Shown: positions 47,447-59,016 of the stretch, one piece after another
Layout: each line of letters begins with the position of its first letter
How positions within the stretch are numbered: the first letter of the stretch is position 1
NCBI GenBank assembly: GCA_023935145.1
Contig: CM043699.1
Location: 127,358,536-127,422,535, forward strand
Source: Bretschneidera sinensis
Lineage: Eukaryota > Streptophyta > Magnoliopsida > Brassicales > Akaniaceae
Direction of reading: 5' to 3'
DNA: 64,000 bases
The notes under the pieces: generated by a model
Database searches by the model: none
The model's input: only the letters and a program-made list of their open reading frames with translations
What the model was told of the DNA's origin: nothing
Position numbers and translations under genes: made by a program

Positions 47447-47460
47447 TTTCCCCTTTTTTG
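47447..47460 (-). other. SIRE polypurine tract
   Basis: On the minus strand AAAAAAGGGGAAAT, immediately before the 3' LTR. This is the expected plus-strand primer and fixes the LTR boundary even though the terminal TG is mutated. Confidence 0.88.
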
Positions 47461-48132
47461 ATGATGACAAAACTAATGAGAGAAAACAATTTAAAAACTA
47501 AGTGTTGTGTTTTTAGAAAAAAATGGGCAGAGTTTCCTTTGTTTTTCGGATAAAACCAACCTGTAAAGCAGTTCAAAAGTAGTTTATAAACAACCCAACC
47601 AAGTAAAGTAAAACAAACTTTTATTCATCAAGGTCTTCGGAGCAATGTTCCCCCTAAATCTATGCTCTATTTTAAGTTTACATTGATATTTCTCTGTTTC
47701 TCATTTTTCTCTCCTGTTTTGACAACAGTAGAAAAATGGGTGTAAACTCAAAAAATAAGAAACACAAATACTATATATAGATGCAAGATTATGTACAAAC
47801 AAACTTGTATGCGAAAACTAGGCATTATTCAGAGCTGAAAAGACTTCCCGAGAAGAACCGAAAGTTTTCATACTAGTAGAAGTAGTTAAAGCATATCGCA
47901 GAGTAAAAATAATTTAAACATAGTAATCATAAAGTGTAAAAGTAAAGCAAGTATATGAACCATAAGCTAGACAACTAAAATATAGGCAAATATATACAAA
48001 CATCCATACATCATAGGCTTCTAGAAGCCAAATATCGAATATAATAACAAAAATGTATGATAAAGTAATAAATGTTCATGCTAAGATCACTTAAAAGCTA
48101 TATATACAGGAAAAAGAGATAACACAGGAAAT
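47461..48132 (-). repeat. SIRE non-coding spacer between ORF3 and the PPT
   Basis: AT-rich, no recognisable coding signal; about 670 bases of 3' untranslated region. Confidence 0.6.
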
Positions 48133-49449
48133 TCAGCAAGCGGGAGAATCAAAGCAATCTCGAAAAAGATCCCGAAGCTCAACCAAGGAGCCCTCTGTGT
48201 GCTCTCGGTGCAGTTGGAAGTCGTCTCGAAGTGAGCGGAGGTCATGATGCATGGAATCAATAGAAGAGCTCAAGCTCTGGAATCCAGACTGCATGGATAG
48301 CTGGAGGCTCAAAATAGCCTGGAGTAGAATATCATACCCAACCTGACCAAGTACTAGAACCACCATACGGTTGTGCTTGGTCATCAGTGTCCATAGTAGT
48401 GGGAAGGGTTGCATCACCAAGACCCTCGTGGTCCTCCTCGCTACTGTCACCCTCTCCAATCTTGATGTTCCTCCCGACCTTGGAGTAGATCATCCCATCT
48501 CGGATCATGCACCCCATCTTCTTCAGAAAAGAAAGATTGATGATGTCCTTGGGGCTGATGTCCTGAGACTCAGAGACCAGAAGAGGAACCCGAAAGTGCT
48601 GGAGGATGAGGTTGATGAGCATCCCATAGGGAAGGCACTCGGAGTTACAAGCTTCCTCATTAATCATCTTGGCCAGCGGTAGGGGGTAGATACTAAAGTG
48701 GTATCCAATTTTTAGACACCAAATCAATACGACGTCTATCTTCAAGAGATAGCTCCGACTCCCAAGTTGTGGATGGATGGTCCAACTCACGATAAGATTG
48801 AACAACTTTGAATCTAGGGGCATGTCACTACATGTGTGAAGTGTAGTAGGCCGTAAGATTTAGTTAGGGTCTTCCTTAACGATCTGACATGCCTTCTCAT
48901 AGTCAAAGTCGTTCGGCCATCCATCCAGACTCCATTGGATCCCTCCCACTGGGATTCCCAAGATGCTCACCAGGAGGTCAGTGTTCACCTCAAACTCCAT
49001 GCCTATCACACTGGTTCTGAAACGAAGAGCCAATGGACTAGGTTTCACTAAGTTTGCGTAGAATTGGTGAATCAGGCATGGGTAGTACTTTTGGTGAATC
49101 TTGACAAGTGGTGTCAAGTGCACTACCTCAAAATGAGGTAATATGGCAAAGTTAGCATGACAAATAGAATCGAAGTCAATGAATCTACCTGTTATGATCT
49201 TCTTGTGATGGATGATAGAATTATACCTCTCTTTGTGGCTGGACTCCAGAAGAGTGAGTTGTCGAGCTCTGTCCTCGCCTTTTTGCTCGAGGATCCTGCT
49301 AAGCCTTTTCTTTTGGCATCAGGTGTCGTGAATTTCTTGGACCATCTCCTAGCAGGCGCGTGAGGTCCTCCAACAGTGGTTTTGATTCGGATTCTCTCAG
49401 ATATTTGGAAAAATGTGCTTTTAGGGAGATTTGAGAGATTTTTGGGCAA
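48133..49449 (-). pseudogene. SIRE ORF3 (extra ORF after pol, often called env-like)
   Basis: The third ORF characteristic of SIRE elements, in the same orientation as pol. The readable N-terminal frame (49449-49192) is rich in Ser, Lys and Arg and has no ATG at its start. A second piece (49123-48860) contains IHQKYYPCLIHQFYAN and GIPVGGIQW. A third (48823-48332) has MINEEACNSECLPYGMLI and FLKKMGCMIRDG, resembling the plant-transposon domain found in many such ORFs. The C-terminal frame (48459-48133) reads SSSIDSMHHDLRSLRDDF, an amphipathic probable coiled coil. At least three frame breaks. Biochemical role is unknown in the family; env is a historical label and no signal peptide or membrane segment is evident here. 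Confidence 0.72.
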
Positions 49450-49611
49450 AACGAAATTTTTAACCGTGGAAAGTTGAAATGAAGGTGATAGGGGATGAGA
49501 TTAAGGATACTATAGAGTGTTTTTGTGAGATTTTGGAAGGAAAAGTGAGATTTCTATAGAGAAAGCTTCATAGTTTTGAAAATGGTGTGAAAACCCTAAA
49601 AAACTGAAGCG

Positions 49612-49910
49612 ACTATTTATAAAATTGCGATACCAGTCGACTGGGTTAGGGCACCAATCGACTGGGTCCTTCACTGATTTGGAAATTTTTGACATACCAG
49701 TCGACTGGGTAAACTGACAGAGAAATACCAGTTGATTGGGTTATTCATACCAGTTGAGTAGGTAGTTACCAGAAATTCAAAATTTTGGCTTCAAAAAAGG
49801 TCTTGTTCTACCAGTCGACTGGGTACTTGGACTAGTTGACTGGGTAAAAAGGCAGTGTATTACCAGTCAACTAGGGTAAACTTATCAGTCGACTGGACCC
49901 TTAAAAGAAA
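49612..49910 (-). promoter_or_regulatory. Candidate internal promoter for ORF3
   Basis: On the minus strand, about nine CAGTCGACTG-type motifs (near 49633, 49654, 49698, 49727, 49750, 49811, 49831, 49863 and 49879; four are exact) are followed by ATTTTATAAATAG (TATA 49614-49621). About 165 bases later the ORF3 reading frame begins. Motif array, then TATA, then leader is the same order and spacing as in this element's own U3. The sequence between motifs is not a copy of the U3, so it is not simply a captured LTR. Promoter activity is inferred. Confidence 0.5.
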
Positions 49911-50059
49911 GCTCCAGCTTAGAGTCTTAGCACGAAATATTTTTATCTACGCCATCTTGAGTGAGGGAAATATTAAATAAGGTTTAATACTTATTCACTA
50001 GATGTCAAATATGCATATGATGAACAACGATGCAATCAAACATACAAATTATTGTAGTC

Positions 50060-50450
50060 TATTAAGCCCATTAACAATCTAATCTTACAAAAGCTAGCTT
50101 CATTTAATGGTTTTGTAAGAATATCAGCTATTTAATCTTCTGAAGGAATGAATTCTAGTCTTATATCACATTTTTTAGTATGATCTCTTATGAAATGATG
50201 TCTAATTTCTATGTGTTTGGTTCTAGAATGTTAAATAGGGCTTTTGCTTAAGTTGATAGCACTGGTGTTATCACAATGAATTGGAATATCTTTAAAGTTC
50301 ATGCCATAGTCTTCTAGTTGTTGTTTCATCCATAACACTTGCGCACAACAACTTTCGGCTGCTAAGTATTCCGCCTCGGCGGTTGATAGTGCAACCGAGT
50401 TTGGTTTCTTCGAAAACCAAGCGGTTAGCATTGCACCTAAGAATTGGCAT
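50060..50450 (-). pseudogene. SIRE RNase H
   Basis: WFSKKPNSVALSTAEAEYLA, the copia RNase H core, then CDNTSAINLSKSP and HSRTKHIEIRHHFIRDH after an in-frame stop, and a C-terminal ADILTKPLNEASF. A stop at 50451-50453 separates it from RT. Confidence 0.88.
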
Positions 50451-50452
50451 GT

Positions 50453-51500
50453 TTAACTAGTGCTTTTTCTATCTAACCTACACCCTATAAAATCAGTATA
50501 TGAATATCCTACAAGCTCAAAAGATAAATCTCTAAAGTACCATAATCTTAGGTTTTGAGTCCCTTGTAGATATCTAAGAATTCTTTTTACTGTAATCACA
50601 TGTGATTCCTTAAGATTAGCTTGAAATCTAGCACACGTGCATACAATGAACATTATATCAGGTCTACTTGCAGTTAAATAAAGTAAAGCTCCTATCATGC
50701 TTCTATAAGTTTCAGTGTCTACACACTTACCTCCTTCATCAAGGTCAAGTTTTGGAGAAGTGCTCATAGGAGTACCAAGTAACTTTGAGTTTTCCATCCC
50801 AAACCTTTTTAGTAGGTCCTTGGTGTATTTTAAATGATTGATGAAGATGCCTCCTTTCAATTGTTTGATTTTAAGTCCAAGGAAGTAGGTAAGCTCTCCC
50901 ATCATACTCATTTCAAATTCACCTTGCATGAACTTAGCAAACTCTTGACACATAGATTCATTAGTAGAACCAAATAAGATATCATTAACATATATTTGGA
51001 CTAGTAGTGTGTCATTTTTGTGAGTTTTTGTGAAGAGAGCTGTGTCTATTTTTCCTCTGGTAAAATTATTATCAATAAAAAATTTACTTAGTCTTTCATA
51101 CCATGCTTTTGGAGCTTGCTTCAACCCATATAGAGCTTTAGAAAGCTTGTAGACATGATTTGTAATACTAGGATTTTCAAATCCAAGAGGTTGCTCAACA
51201 TATACCTCATCTTCTATAAATTCATTTAAAAAGGCACTTTTTACATCCATTCGAAATAATTTAAACTTGTTAAAGCTTGCAAAGACTAATAACATTCGAA
51301 TAGCTTCTAATCTTGCTACGGGAGCATAGGTCTCATCAAAGTCTATTCCTTCTTCTTGATTATATCCCTTAGCAACTAGTCTAGCCTTGTTCCTAGTTAC
51401 TATTCCATTTTCATCCATCTTATTTCTAAATACCCATTTAGTTCGTATTATTGTATGATTCTTTTGTTTAGGAGCTAGATTTCATACATTATTTTTTTCA
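50453..51500 (-). pseudogene. SIRE reverse transcriptase with YVND active site
   Basis: A 321-codon open stretch: RNKARLVAKGYNQEEGIDFDETYAPVARL is readable, with MDVKSAFLN, KALYGLKQAPKAWYERL and GELTYFLGLKIKQ. The catalytic box reads IYVNDILFGST (YVND at 50981-50992): the first of the two metal-binding Asp residues is replaced by Asn, a single G-to-A change, which should abolish polymerisation. The rest of the domain is close to normal length. Confidence 0.92.
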
Positions 51501-51519
51501 AATTAATTTATTTCTTCTT

Positions 51520-52912
51520 GCATGGCATTTATCCAATCAACATCCTTCTCATCTTCTATAAATGTTTTAGGTTCTATTTGAGATAGATAGGGTACACAGT
51601 TACAAATATTTCTAATAGAGGAATGAGCTCGTACCCCTTGTGAAGGATCTCCAATCATTTTATCGAATGGGTGATAATTTACATACCTCTAATCTTTGGG
51701 AAGACTATCATCTTGTTGACTTATAGATGGTTGGTCCAGTTTGAGAGCTTCTATCTCTTGATTTGTTTGAGGTGGGCTCTCCTTTAGGTCAACAATGGGA
51801 GTAGGTGTTTCTGTTCTTGGAATGAAATTTGCCTCATCATTGAAAGAAACTACTCTACTACTAATTAGGTTAGACTCATCAAAGGCTATATGTATGGATT
51901 CTTCTACCACTAGTGTTCTCTTGTTGAAGACTCTATAAGCTTTACTAGAGGTTGAATATCCTAAGAATATCCCCTCATCTGTCTTTGAGTCAAATTTACC
52001 CAAGTTAGTTTTATTGTTATTTAGGATAAAACATTTACAACCAAAGGCATGAAAATAGGAGATATTAGGCTTTCTACCTTTTCATAATTCATATGGAGTT
52101 TTGTTAAGCGTAGACTTTATAAAAATTCTATTTAAGATATAGTCAGAGGTGTTTACGGCTTCCGCCCAAAGTATTTTGGTAAGCTATTTTCACAAAGTAT
52201 TGCTCTTGCAAATTCTTCTAGAACTCTATTTTTCTTCTCAACAACTCCATTTTGTTGAAGAGTTCTAGGAGCCAAGAAGTTATGATCAATTCCATTTTCA
52301 TCACAAAATTTTGAAAAGCTTTGGTTTTCAAATTCTTTTCCATGATCACTTCTAATGCTTGAAATACAAATTCTTTTTTTCATTTTGAACCTTTTTACAA
52401 AAGTTTTCTAATTTTTCTTAAGCTTCATCCTTGTAAGCATTAAAGATAACAAAGGTATATCTTGAATAGTCGTCAACAATAACAAGAGCATATTGATAGC
52501 CACCTAGACTAATGGTACTTATTGGACCAAATAAGTCCATACGCAAAAGTTTCAATGGTTTAATAGTTGAGACTACATTTTTTTATTTAAAAGAAATTCT
52601 AGTTTATTTTCCCATTTGACAAGCATCACACACCTTATCTTTTTCAAATCTGATTTTCGGAAATCCAATGACTAAATCTTTTCTTGAAATGATTTTAAGC
52701 AAATCTATATTCACATGACCAAGCTTTCTATGCCATAGCCATGGGTTTTCACTAAATGCGGGAAAACATTTTTCATTTTCTGAATGCAAGGATTTTAAAT
52801 CAACTATATAGACATTTTTGTGTCTGTGGCCAACAAACTTGATCTTGTTACTCTTGATGTCTATAACTAGACAATGAGAGGTTTCAAATATGACATTGTT
52901 GCCTTTTTTCAC
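51520..52912 (-). pseudogene. SIRE integrase and GAG-pre-integrase domain
   Basis: GAG-pre-integrase: WLWHRKLGHVNIDLLK and VCDACQMGK (about 52604-52760). Core: LLRMDLFGP (about 52520), IRSDHGKEFENQSF (about 52340) and NGVVEKKNRVLEE (about 52240) supply the D, D, E triad. The region after the core (51689-52003) includes LGYSTSSKAYRVFNKRT. Several stops and shifts between the segments. Confidence 0.88.
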
Positions 52913-53150
52913 ATAGTTAACTAATATTTAGTAAATTTAGCTTAAGGCCTTGCACAAATAATACATGATCAATGGTTAAGAAATCATTACCAACTTTTCC
53001 ATGCTCGATGATCTTTATTTTTGTGTTGTCTCCAATGGTGATATATCCACCATCTCTTAGAGTTAGCTCTTTGAATACACTTCGATCACCGGTCATGTGC
53101 TTTGAGCATCCACTATCAAGGTACCAATAGTTACCTTTTTCTTTGATGTG
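52913..53150 (-). pseudogene. SIRE aspartic protease
   Basis: The minus strand reads YLDSGCSKHMTGDRSVF (about 53060-53120), then GGYITIGDNTKI and HVLFVQGLKLNLLNIS. The DSG catalytic triplet is present. A stop follows at about 52920. It is shorter than the track threshold because of frame breaks, but the family motif is unambiguous. Confidence 0.85.
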
Positions 53151-53548
53151 GAGACATATCTACATCACACAAGGATACACATATTGCACTCTTAGGTACC
53201 CAAAATTTCTTAGGTCCTTTGGGGTTAGTCCTATAAAATACAGTTCTTTTAGGGACTCATACTCTCTTAATATTGTAAGGTATTCTATATCTATAGACAT
53301 GTTGATGATTCACAATCCTAGGATAATAGTTATTGAAATTTTTACAATTTCTTAGTTGTGCATGTCTATAGCTCCTTGGATGAGTATTCCTAGGATACAT
53401 GTTTCTATTGTGCATGTCATTTCTAGGAAATGTATGATGGTGATTTCTAGGATATATGCTTGCATTATTGTGAACATGCATGTTATTTCTAGGATACACA
53501 TGATGGTAATTCCTAGGATATGCATGTGTAGTGTGCAAGTTTTGAGTG
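53151..53548 (-). pseudogene. SIRE gag, C-terminal part (right of Y2 in element order)
   Basis: Low-complexity continuation of gag after the Y2 insertion, with repeated YPRN / PRNxxH units (YPRNYHHVYPRNNMHVH). The same repeat type appears at the end of the other half (HPRNTHAYMYANSRNA, about 60400-60480), showing the two halves were one ORF. Codon-level tandem repetition makes several overlapping spurious ORFs on both strands. Confidence 0.8.
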
Positions 53549-54890
53549 TGATAAGTGCATAAATATTCATATTTAAGCCCCTTAATTTACATTTGTTAAG
53601 CCCTTAGTGTACGCATTTTATTCTATTTTACTTCCTTTTTGTGTTTTATGAGTTTTTTATAGGTTCTTGGAGAAAAATAAGCATTTTGGAACTCAAAGAG
53701 CAAAAGCTGGAAAAATTGAAGCTGCCTAGTGCAATCGAGCGGAGAAGGCCTGCGATTGAGCGCACCAGCACTCCAATGCCCAAACCAAGATCAAGCGCAA
53801 TCTATGCTCACGTGCAAGAAGAAGGCTCGAGCACAACTTATGCTCGCGTGCAAGAAGAAGGCTTGAGCACACTAGTATGAGATCGAGCGCACACCTACGA
53901 TAGTAAACAATAAAATGGCAAAACCTGTTTTGGAAATGATGGTTCGGGTCTTGTTTTGGAAATTAGGGTTTTCAGGTATCCTTAAAACCTTATAAATAGC
54001 CCTGTAAAACATAGAAAGAAGATCTTATTTTTTTAGTTTTAGTTTTTAGGTCGGGAGGCCAGAGACTAAAGGGGATTTCACAGAAGAATTGACGACTCTT
54101 CAATGGAGCTCTGTCGGGTTTCTTCTTTCCTTTATTTTATCATGTGTAACTAACTCTTTAATAGGGCTCGACTGAAGCCCTAATTATGCTTTTCCATATA
54201 TATAATCATTGATTACCTTTGCAAATAGCCATATTATGATGCTTTAATTGATTAATGCTTGTTTTATTGAATTCCCCATATGTGTGTGTCTGATCAACAT
54301 ATGCGTGTGGTATGAATTAGTTAGTTAGATCAATTTGGATGACCGAGTCCTGGTTCTGACAATAGTAACAAAAGAAATCCACGCCAGATTCTTGGGTTAA
54401 TCAACATGGGAAACCGAGAGTATACAACATACCCTAGGTCTCGTGTGGTTGTCGATTTCCACAAGCCTCATGCTCTCTTAAGGAATAACTCAGTATACAC
54501 CATGTTGAATCCCTTAAGAGAAAAAAGAGTTAGTGTATACACCATGCCTAACTCGATGCTTAGGGAGATCAATAGCTTAAGGAGCGGACCAAGCCCTTAA
54601 GTTGACAACCATTAGGTATTCATGGTACGGTTAGAGCATTGGCACATTACTTATTGGGAAAGTATGATTAGTGGTAGATATCAAGCCCTATGTTCTTATC
54701 ATTTTCAATCTAGACTCAATATTTATTTCTATCAATTTTTACATTGTGAAACTAGTTCTAAAACGAAATTCACCTATCCTTGTGGAGATGATCTCACACT
54801 TGCACACTATGCTACTGTAGACCTTGCGCACTTGCAAGTAAAACAAGTTCGATTATCTGCTTATTTATTTAGGTAGATAAACGCTCAACA
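53549..54890 (+). repeat. Y2 5' LTR
   Basis: 1342 bp, TGATAAGTGCATAAATATTC to ACGCTCAACA. TATA TATAAATA near 53991. Degenerate TGCGATCGAGCGCA-type motifs lie at 53739-53890 upstream. Very similar to the 3' LTR; smaller copies of 'gctcgagcacaac' blocks differ between them. Confidence 0.92.
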
Positions 54891-55164
54891 AGTTTTTTGC
54901 GATATTGCCGGGGATTGTGCTAAATTTTTGTTTAGAATTATTTTCTTTAGTTTTTATTTTATATATTTATTCTGTTATGTTTTATTTTGTTTTATCAAAA
55001 AAAACCTAATTTTTCCTTCTTTTCATTTTCTGTTTTTCAGTTTCAGGTACTGCAGCAGCACTGTGCTCGAGCACACTCCTTGGTGCGATCGAGCGCAATC
55101 AAGACAAAAACTACCCAAGTAACAGTACTGAAACTGCTGTACTGAAGCCTTTCAGCTCAAATTC
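54891..55164 (+). other. Y2 primer-binding site and leader
   Basis: TTGCGATATTGCCGGGGA (about 54896-54914) is a mutated tRNA-Asp site. The leader contains 'gtgctcgagcacac' and TGCGATCGAGCGCA near 55062-55105, the same palindrome type as in the LTR, 60 bases before gag. Confidence 0.7.
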
Positions 55165-56700
55165 ATGCACGGTCTTCAATCTAGGTATCCAACCATCTTT
55201 CCATTTGATACAGAGATTGAGCGGACCATTACACAGAGGCTTAGAAACGAAGTTGAGGAGGTAGAAGAAGAATTCGAGGGAGATACACAAATGGCGAAAC
55301 AGTTTGACAACCAACCACCAGAGCGAAGACCCATGAAGCAATCATTCATTCCACGAAACCTCGATCAACCCTCATGCATTGCTTATCAATCTGAGGCTAA
55401 GGGCAACTATTACATATCCCCGCAAAGACTCAATGCTTTGACTCATTTCAGGGGTACACCTACTGAGGACCCACACTTGCATCTTCAGGAATTCTTTGAC
55501 CTCTGCAAGTTCCAGCACATCCAGGGCCTAAATCAAGAGGGAATCAGGTTAATTCTTTTCCCTTTTTCATTAAAAGATAAAGCTAAGTTGTGGTATAATT
55601 CATTGCCTGCAGATTCCATCCATACTTGGGAGGAGTTATCCAGTAGGTTCCTAAAAAACATTTCCCAGCACAAAAGACAAGGCAAATGAGAAGGGAGATT
55701 CAATCTTTCCAATAGAGGGATAGAGACCTTTTCTTTTAGGAATGGGGACAATTCAATGAGCTGCTACTCAGATGCCCACACCACAATCTACCTCAAGATG
55801 AGCTGGTACAAGCTTTCTATGAAGGTTTGAGTGATATTAATTAAATTATTATGGATTCAGGTTGTGGAGGTGTGTTGATGGAGAAAAGTAGTGAAGAAGC
55901 CATAGAGCTTTTTGAGACCTTAAGCGAGCACACCCAACAATTCTCATCTAAAGGAAGACCAAGAGTAAAGAGCAAGGGTATGTATGAAGTAAACTTAAAT
56001 GGTGGATCTTCAAATCCGATGGCTATTGTGGAAAAAAAGTTAGATATGCTGGTAAAAGCCATGACTGCTATGAACAGGCCACCTAATCCACAAGCCATAC
56101 AACTCGAGGTATGTGCTATATTTTCTCGTTTTGATCACACTACTAACACTTTCCCTTTGTATTCATCTGCAGATCAAGACCAAGTTAATTATGTAGGACC
56201 AAACAACGATCCATATACAAATACCTACAATCTTGAATGGCGTAACCACCCCAACTTCGCATGGAGCAATGATAAAAATGCCTGAAATCCTCAAGGGAAG
56301 CAAAGGAACTCCCAGCCAGCAGCTCAATTAGTTCCAGAATTCAATGAGAGTGACCTAGAGAGTCTTGTAATGCAGTTGGCAACTCAACAACAATAGCTGA
56401 TGGCTTCACAAGAACAGTTCATGGCAGAGGAAAGACAATTTTGAACTGAGCAAAGATAAATCAATGCAAAGCATGAGCAAGCCATTCAAAGACTAGAAGT
56501 ACAAGTGGGGCAAATTGCTAAAGAGCTGAGTGAAAGGAAGCATGGTGAACTTCCAGCCCAGACAATACCTAATCTAAGAGGACATCAGCAACTGAATGCC
56601 GTGACAACTCTCAGAAATGGTAAGATCATAGGAGCTTATGAGCCTACACAAGCATCTCCAGATAGAGCGTCCACATCAAAGGTAAGTGAAATACAGAAGT
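55165..56700 (+). pseudogene. Y2 gag
   Basis: Opens MHGLQSRYPTIFPF. Capsid core ISPQRLNALTHFRGTPTEDP, HLHLQEFFDLC and AKLWYNSLPADSIHTWEEL is intact to a stop at 55689. The next part resumes in other frames: KSSEEAIELFETLSEHTQQF, KLDMLVKAMTAMN, then a degenerate zinc knuckle CAIFSRFDHTTNTF that has lost two Cys ligands. NLEWRNHPNFAWSN and a coiled RLEVQVGQIAKEL follow. Stops at about 56284, 56396 and 56440. Confidence 0.87.
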
Positions 56701-57322
56701 GGAATGCACCACCCTTCCCTCAAAGGTTAGAAAGCCTAAGAAAGAAAGTAAACTGCTTGATATTTTTGAAACTTTGCGAAAAGTAGAAATAAATATTCCT
56801 TTATTAGATGCAATTCAACAAATACCTGCTTATGCTAAATTTTTGAAAGATTGTTGCACTCATAAGAGGAAGTTTCACAAACATGAGGCAGTAGCTTTAA
56901 CGGAAGAGGTAAGTGTTGTGCTATTAAGAAAACTACCACCAAAACTAAAAGATCTGGGTAGTTTTACCATTCCTTGCAAGATAGATAACCAGATTTTTGA
57001 GCATGCATTATTTGATTTAGGGGTGAGTGTTAATTTGCTGCCATACACAATATTCAAGACACTAAGTTTGGGGGAGCTTCAACCAACTTCCATCACCTTG
57101 CAACTGGTAGACAGAAGCATAAAAATACCAAGAGGTATTGTTGAAGATGTCTTTGTAAAGGTAGGTCCATTTATTTTACCTGCTGATTTTATTGCATTAG
57201 ATATGGAAGAATCTCCTATGCCATTTCCTTTGCCCATCATCTTACGAAGACCCTTTATGAGAACTACTGATACAAAAATTTGTGTGAAAAAAGGGTATTG
57301 TGTGTATGAAGGTAAATGGTAA
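56700..57322 (+). pseudogene. Y2 aspartic protease
   Basis: Open frame of 207 codons. LPPKLKDLGSFTIPCKI leads to ALFDLGVSVNLLPY (about 57005-57045), the DLGAS-type active site with Asp retained and Ala replaced by Val. SLGELQPTSITLQLVDRS and PADFIALDM with RRPFMRTTDT follow. The frame stops at 57322. No RT follows. Confidence 0.83.
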
Positions 57323-59016
57323 GAAGGTTGAATTCAACATATTTGATACATTAAAATTACCCCAAGATAATATGGAGTGTTCTAATATATATATGATGCA
57401 AGGTATTGTTGAGGAAGTTTTTTAGGTCCATCACATTGCTCAATTGGAGTCAACCCTCACCCATGGGTTAACAAGATTAAATATTGAGCCAGAATCTGCA
57501 GATATTACTAATAACATCATTGAGGCCTCTCCAAAGCATCGAAGCACCAAATTTGGCATTGAAGAAGTTACGGGTGCATTTAACTTATGCTTTTCTGATA
57601 GGGAATAAGAGTGTCTAACTGAAGACGTTAAACTTTGTGCTCATGGGAGGCACTCCACAGCTTATCCTTTAATTTTTTTTATTGTTTTTTCATATTTATT
57701 TTCAGTATCTATTTTTTAATATTTTATTTTGTTTTCCCGTATTACTTTAGTTTTTTTCTTTTTCAGGGACAATGTGCATCAGTTCAAGTTTGGGGGGGTG
57801 CTATGAGCCATGCCTACTCAGCTAGTTCTCCATCTCCCAGGTCAGCTCTTTCCATGATATTCACACATTGGGGACAATGTGTAATTTAAGCTTGGGGATA
57901 TGGGAGACACATTCACACACACCTTGTCCCAGCTTTTTTTTTTAAATAGTATTATTGAAAAGATAAATGCATGTTCATATTGTTTTGAAAATTTTGGTTG
58001 ATTTCAACAAATATTATGATAAGATTTCATCAGTAAGCTCAAAATCTAGAACACATGGCCTAATAATAAAGTCTTAAAAGTTTAATTACTTACTTCAAGG
58101 CATTTAAAAATTCACAAGTTTGATCTAAATCTGACACGAGCACATTAGTACATAATTGTGTGGGGTATGACATATAATTTTTATATGTGTGTTTCCATGG
58201 CCTAACCATAATCGGATAACTTGTTAGAAGAACATCTTGGCATATAAAAATAGAATAAATTTTTATTGCACAAAAAGAGAAAATAAAATGCTCCTAATGA
58301 TCATTAAATAAACTTTCCACTGAGTAACTGGACCTTTGCCTTAGTAAGCAGTGAGTGTTCACATAAAAAGGTGGGAATTATGCATATAATAATCATTAAA
58401 TAAAGTTTCCACTGAGTAACTGGACCCCTTGCCTCAGTAAGCAGTGAGTGTTCACGTCAAATGTGGGGATTTTACTTGGTAGCATTAAGACCAGTTAGTT
58501 TCGTAGCCTTTTTTACTCGAGTTAGTAAGTCCTTAGGGGTATCTTTACACTTATTGCCTTAAAACCATCTGGTTTGGGAGTCATTGGCTAAACACTCACT
58601 ATATGGGTCAATTAGAAAGCTTGAAGGAACTCAACATGGCAAAAATCTCATAATAAAAGAAAAAAAATAAAACTATGCCATTATTGCTCATTCTGATAGG
58701 AAATTCGATGAATGATGAGACACTGAAACACTATGCATTGGAGTTATTTGGAAGCTTCATCTTTTATGTACTAATTCACCACACACAAAGTCAGACTTAT
58801 GATGCCTTAACCAGCCTTATGTAAGTGATTAGATTTTAAAAATCTTATTCATTGCGAAGATGTGTTTTCAAACTTGCTCATGAATAAATATCATAGTTTT
58901 GTGTGCAACCCAAATTTTTTGATATCGTGAATGATGAATTTATCTTTGTTATTGTTTTTCAGTTAGTTTTTTGTTTTGTTTTGCTAAGGGACTAACAATA
59001 TGTAAGTTTGGGGGTG
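57323..59016 (+). repeat. Y2 3' region with PPT-like tracts; pol absent
   Basis: The first ~280 bases still look coding (HHIAQLESTLTHGLT, then FGIEEVTGAFNLCF) and correspond to the stretch just upstream of RT in the family. 'catgggaggcactccacagc' then matches the end of integrase/start of 3' region in G1 (40139), so RT to integrase is missing as one block. PPT-like GTTTGGGGGGGT (57789) and GCTTGGGGAT (57890) precede the true tract GTTTGGGGGTG (59005-59016). A 100-bp near-repeat (58310-58345 and 58395-58440) contains 'ccactgagtaactggacc'. Confidence 0.8.

Noticed and set aside
48133..49449. ORF3 as a true envelope glycoprotein
   Set aside because: No signal peptide, membrane-spanning segment or cleavage site is visible in the readable frames; the name is historical for this position in SIRE elements.
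53257..53570. Plus- and minus-strand ORFs with Met/Ile/Tyr repeats as separate genes
   Set aside because: Only the minus frame with PRN repeats continues the SIRE gag; the others are shadows of the codon-level repeat.
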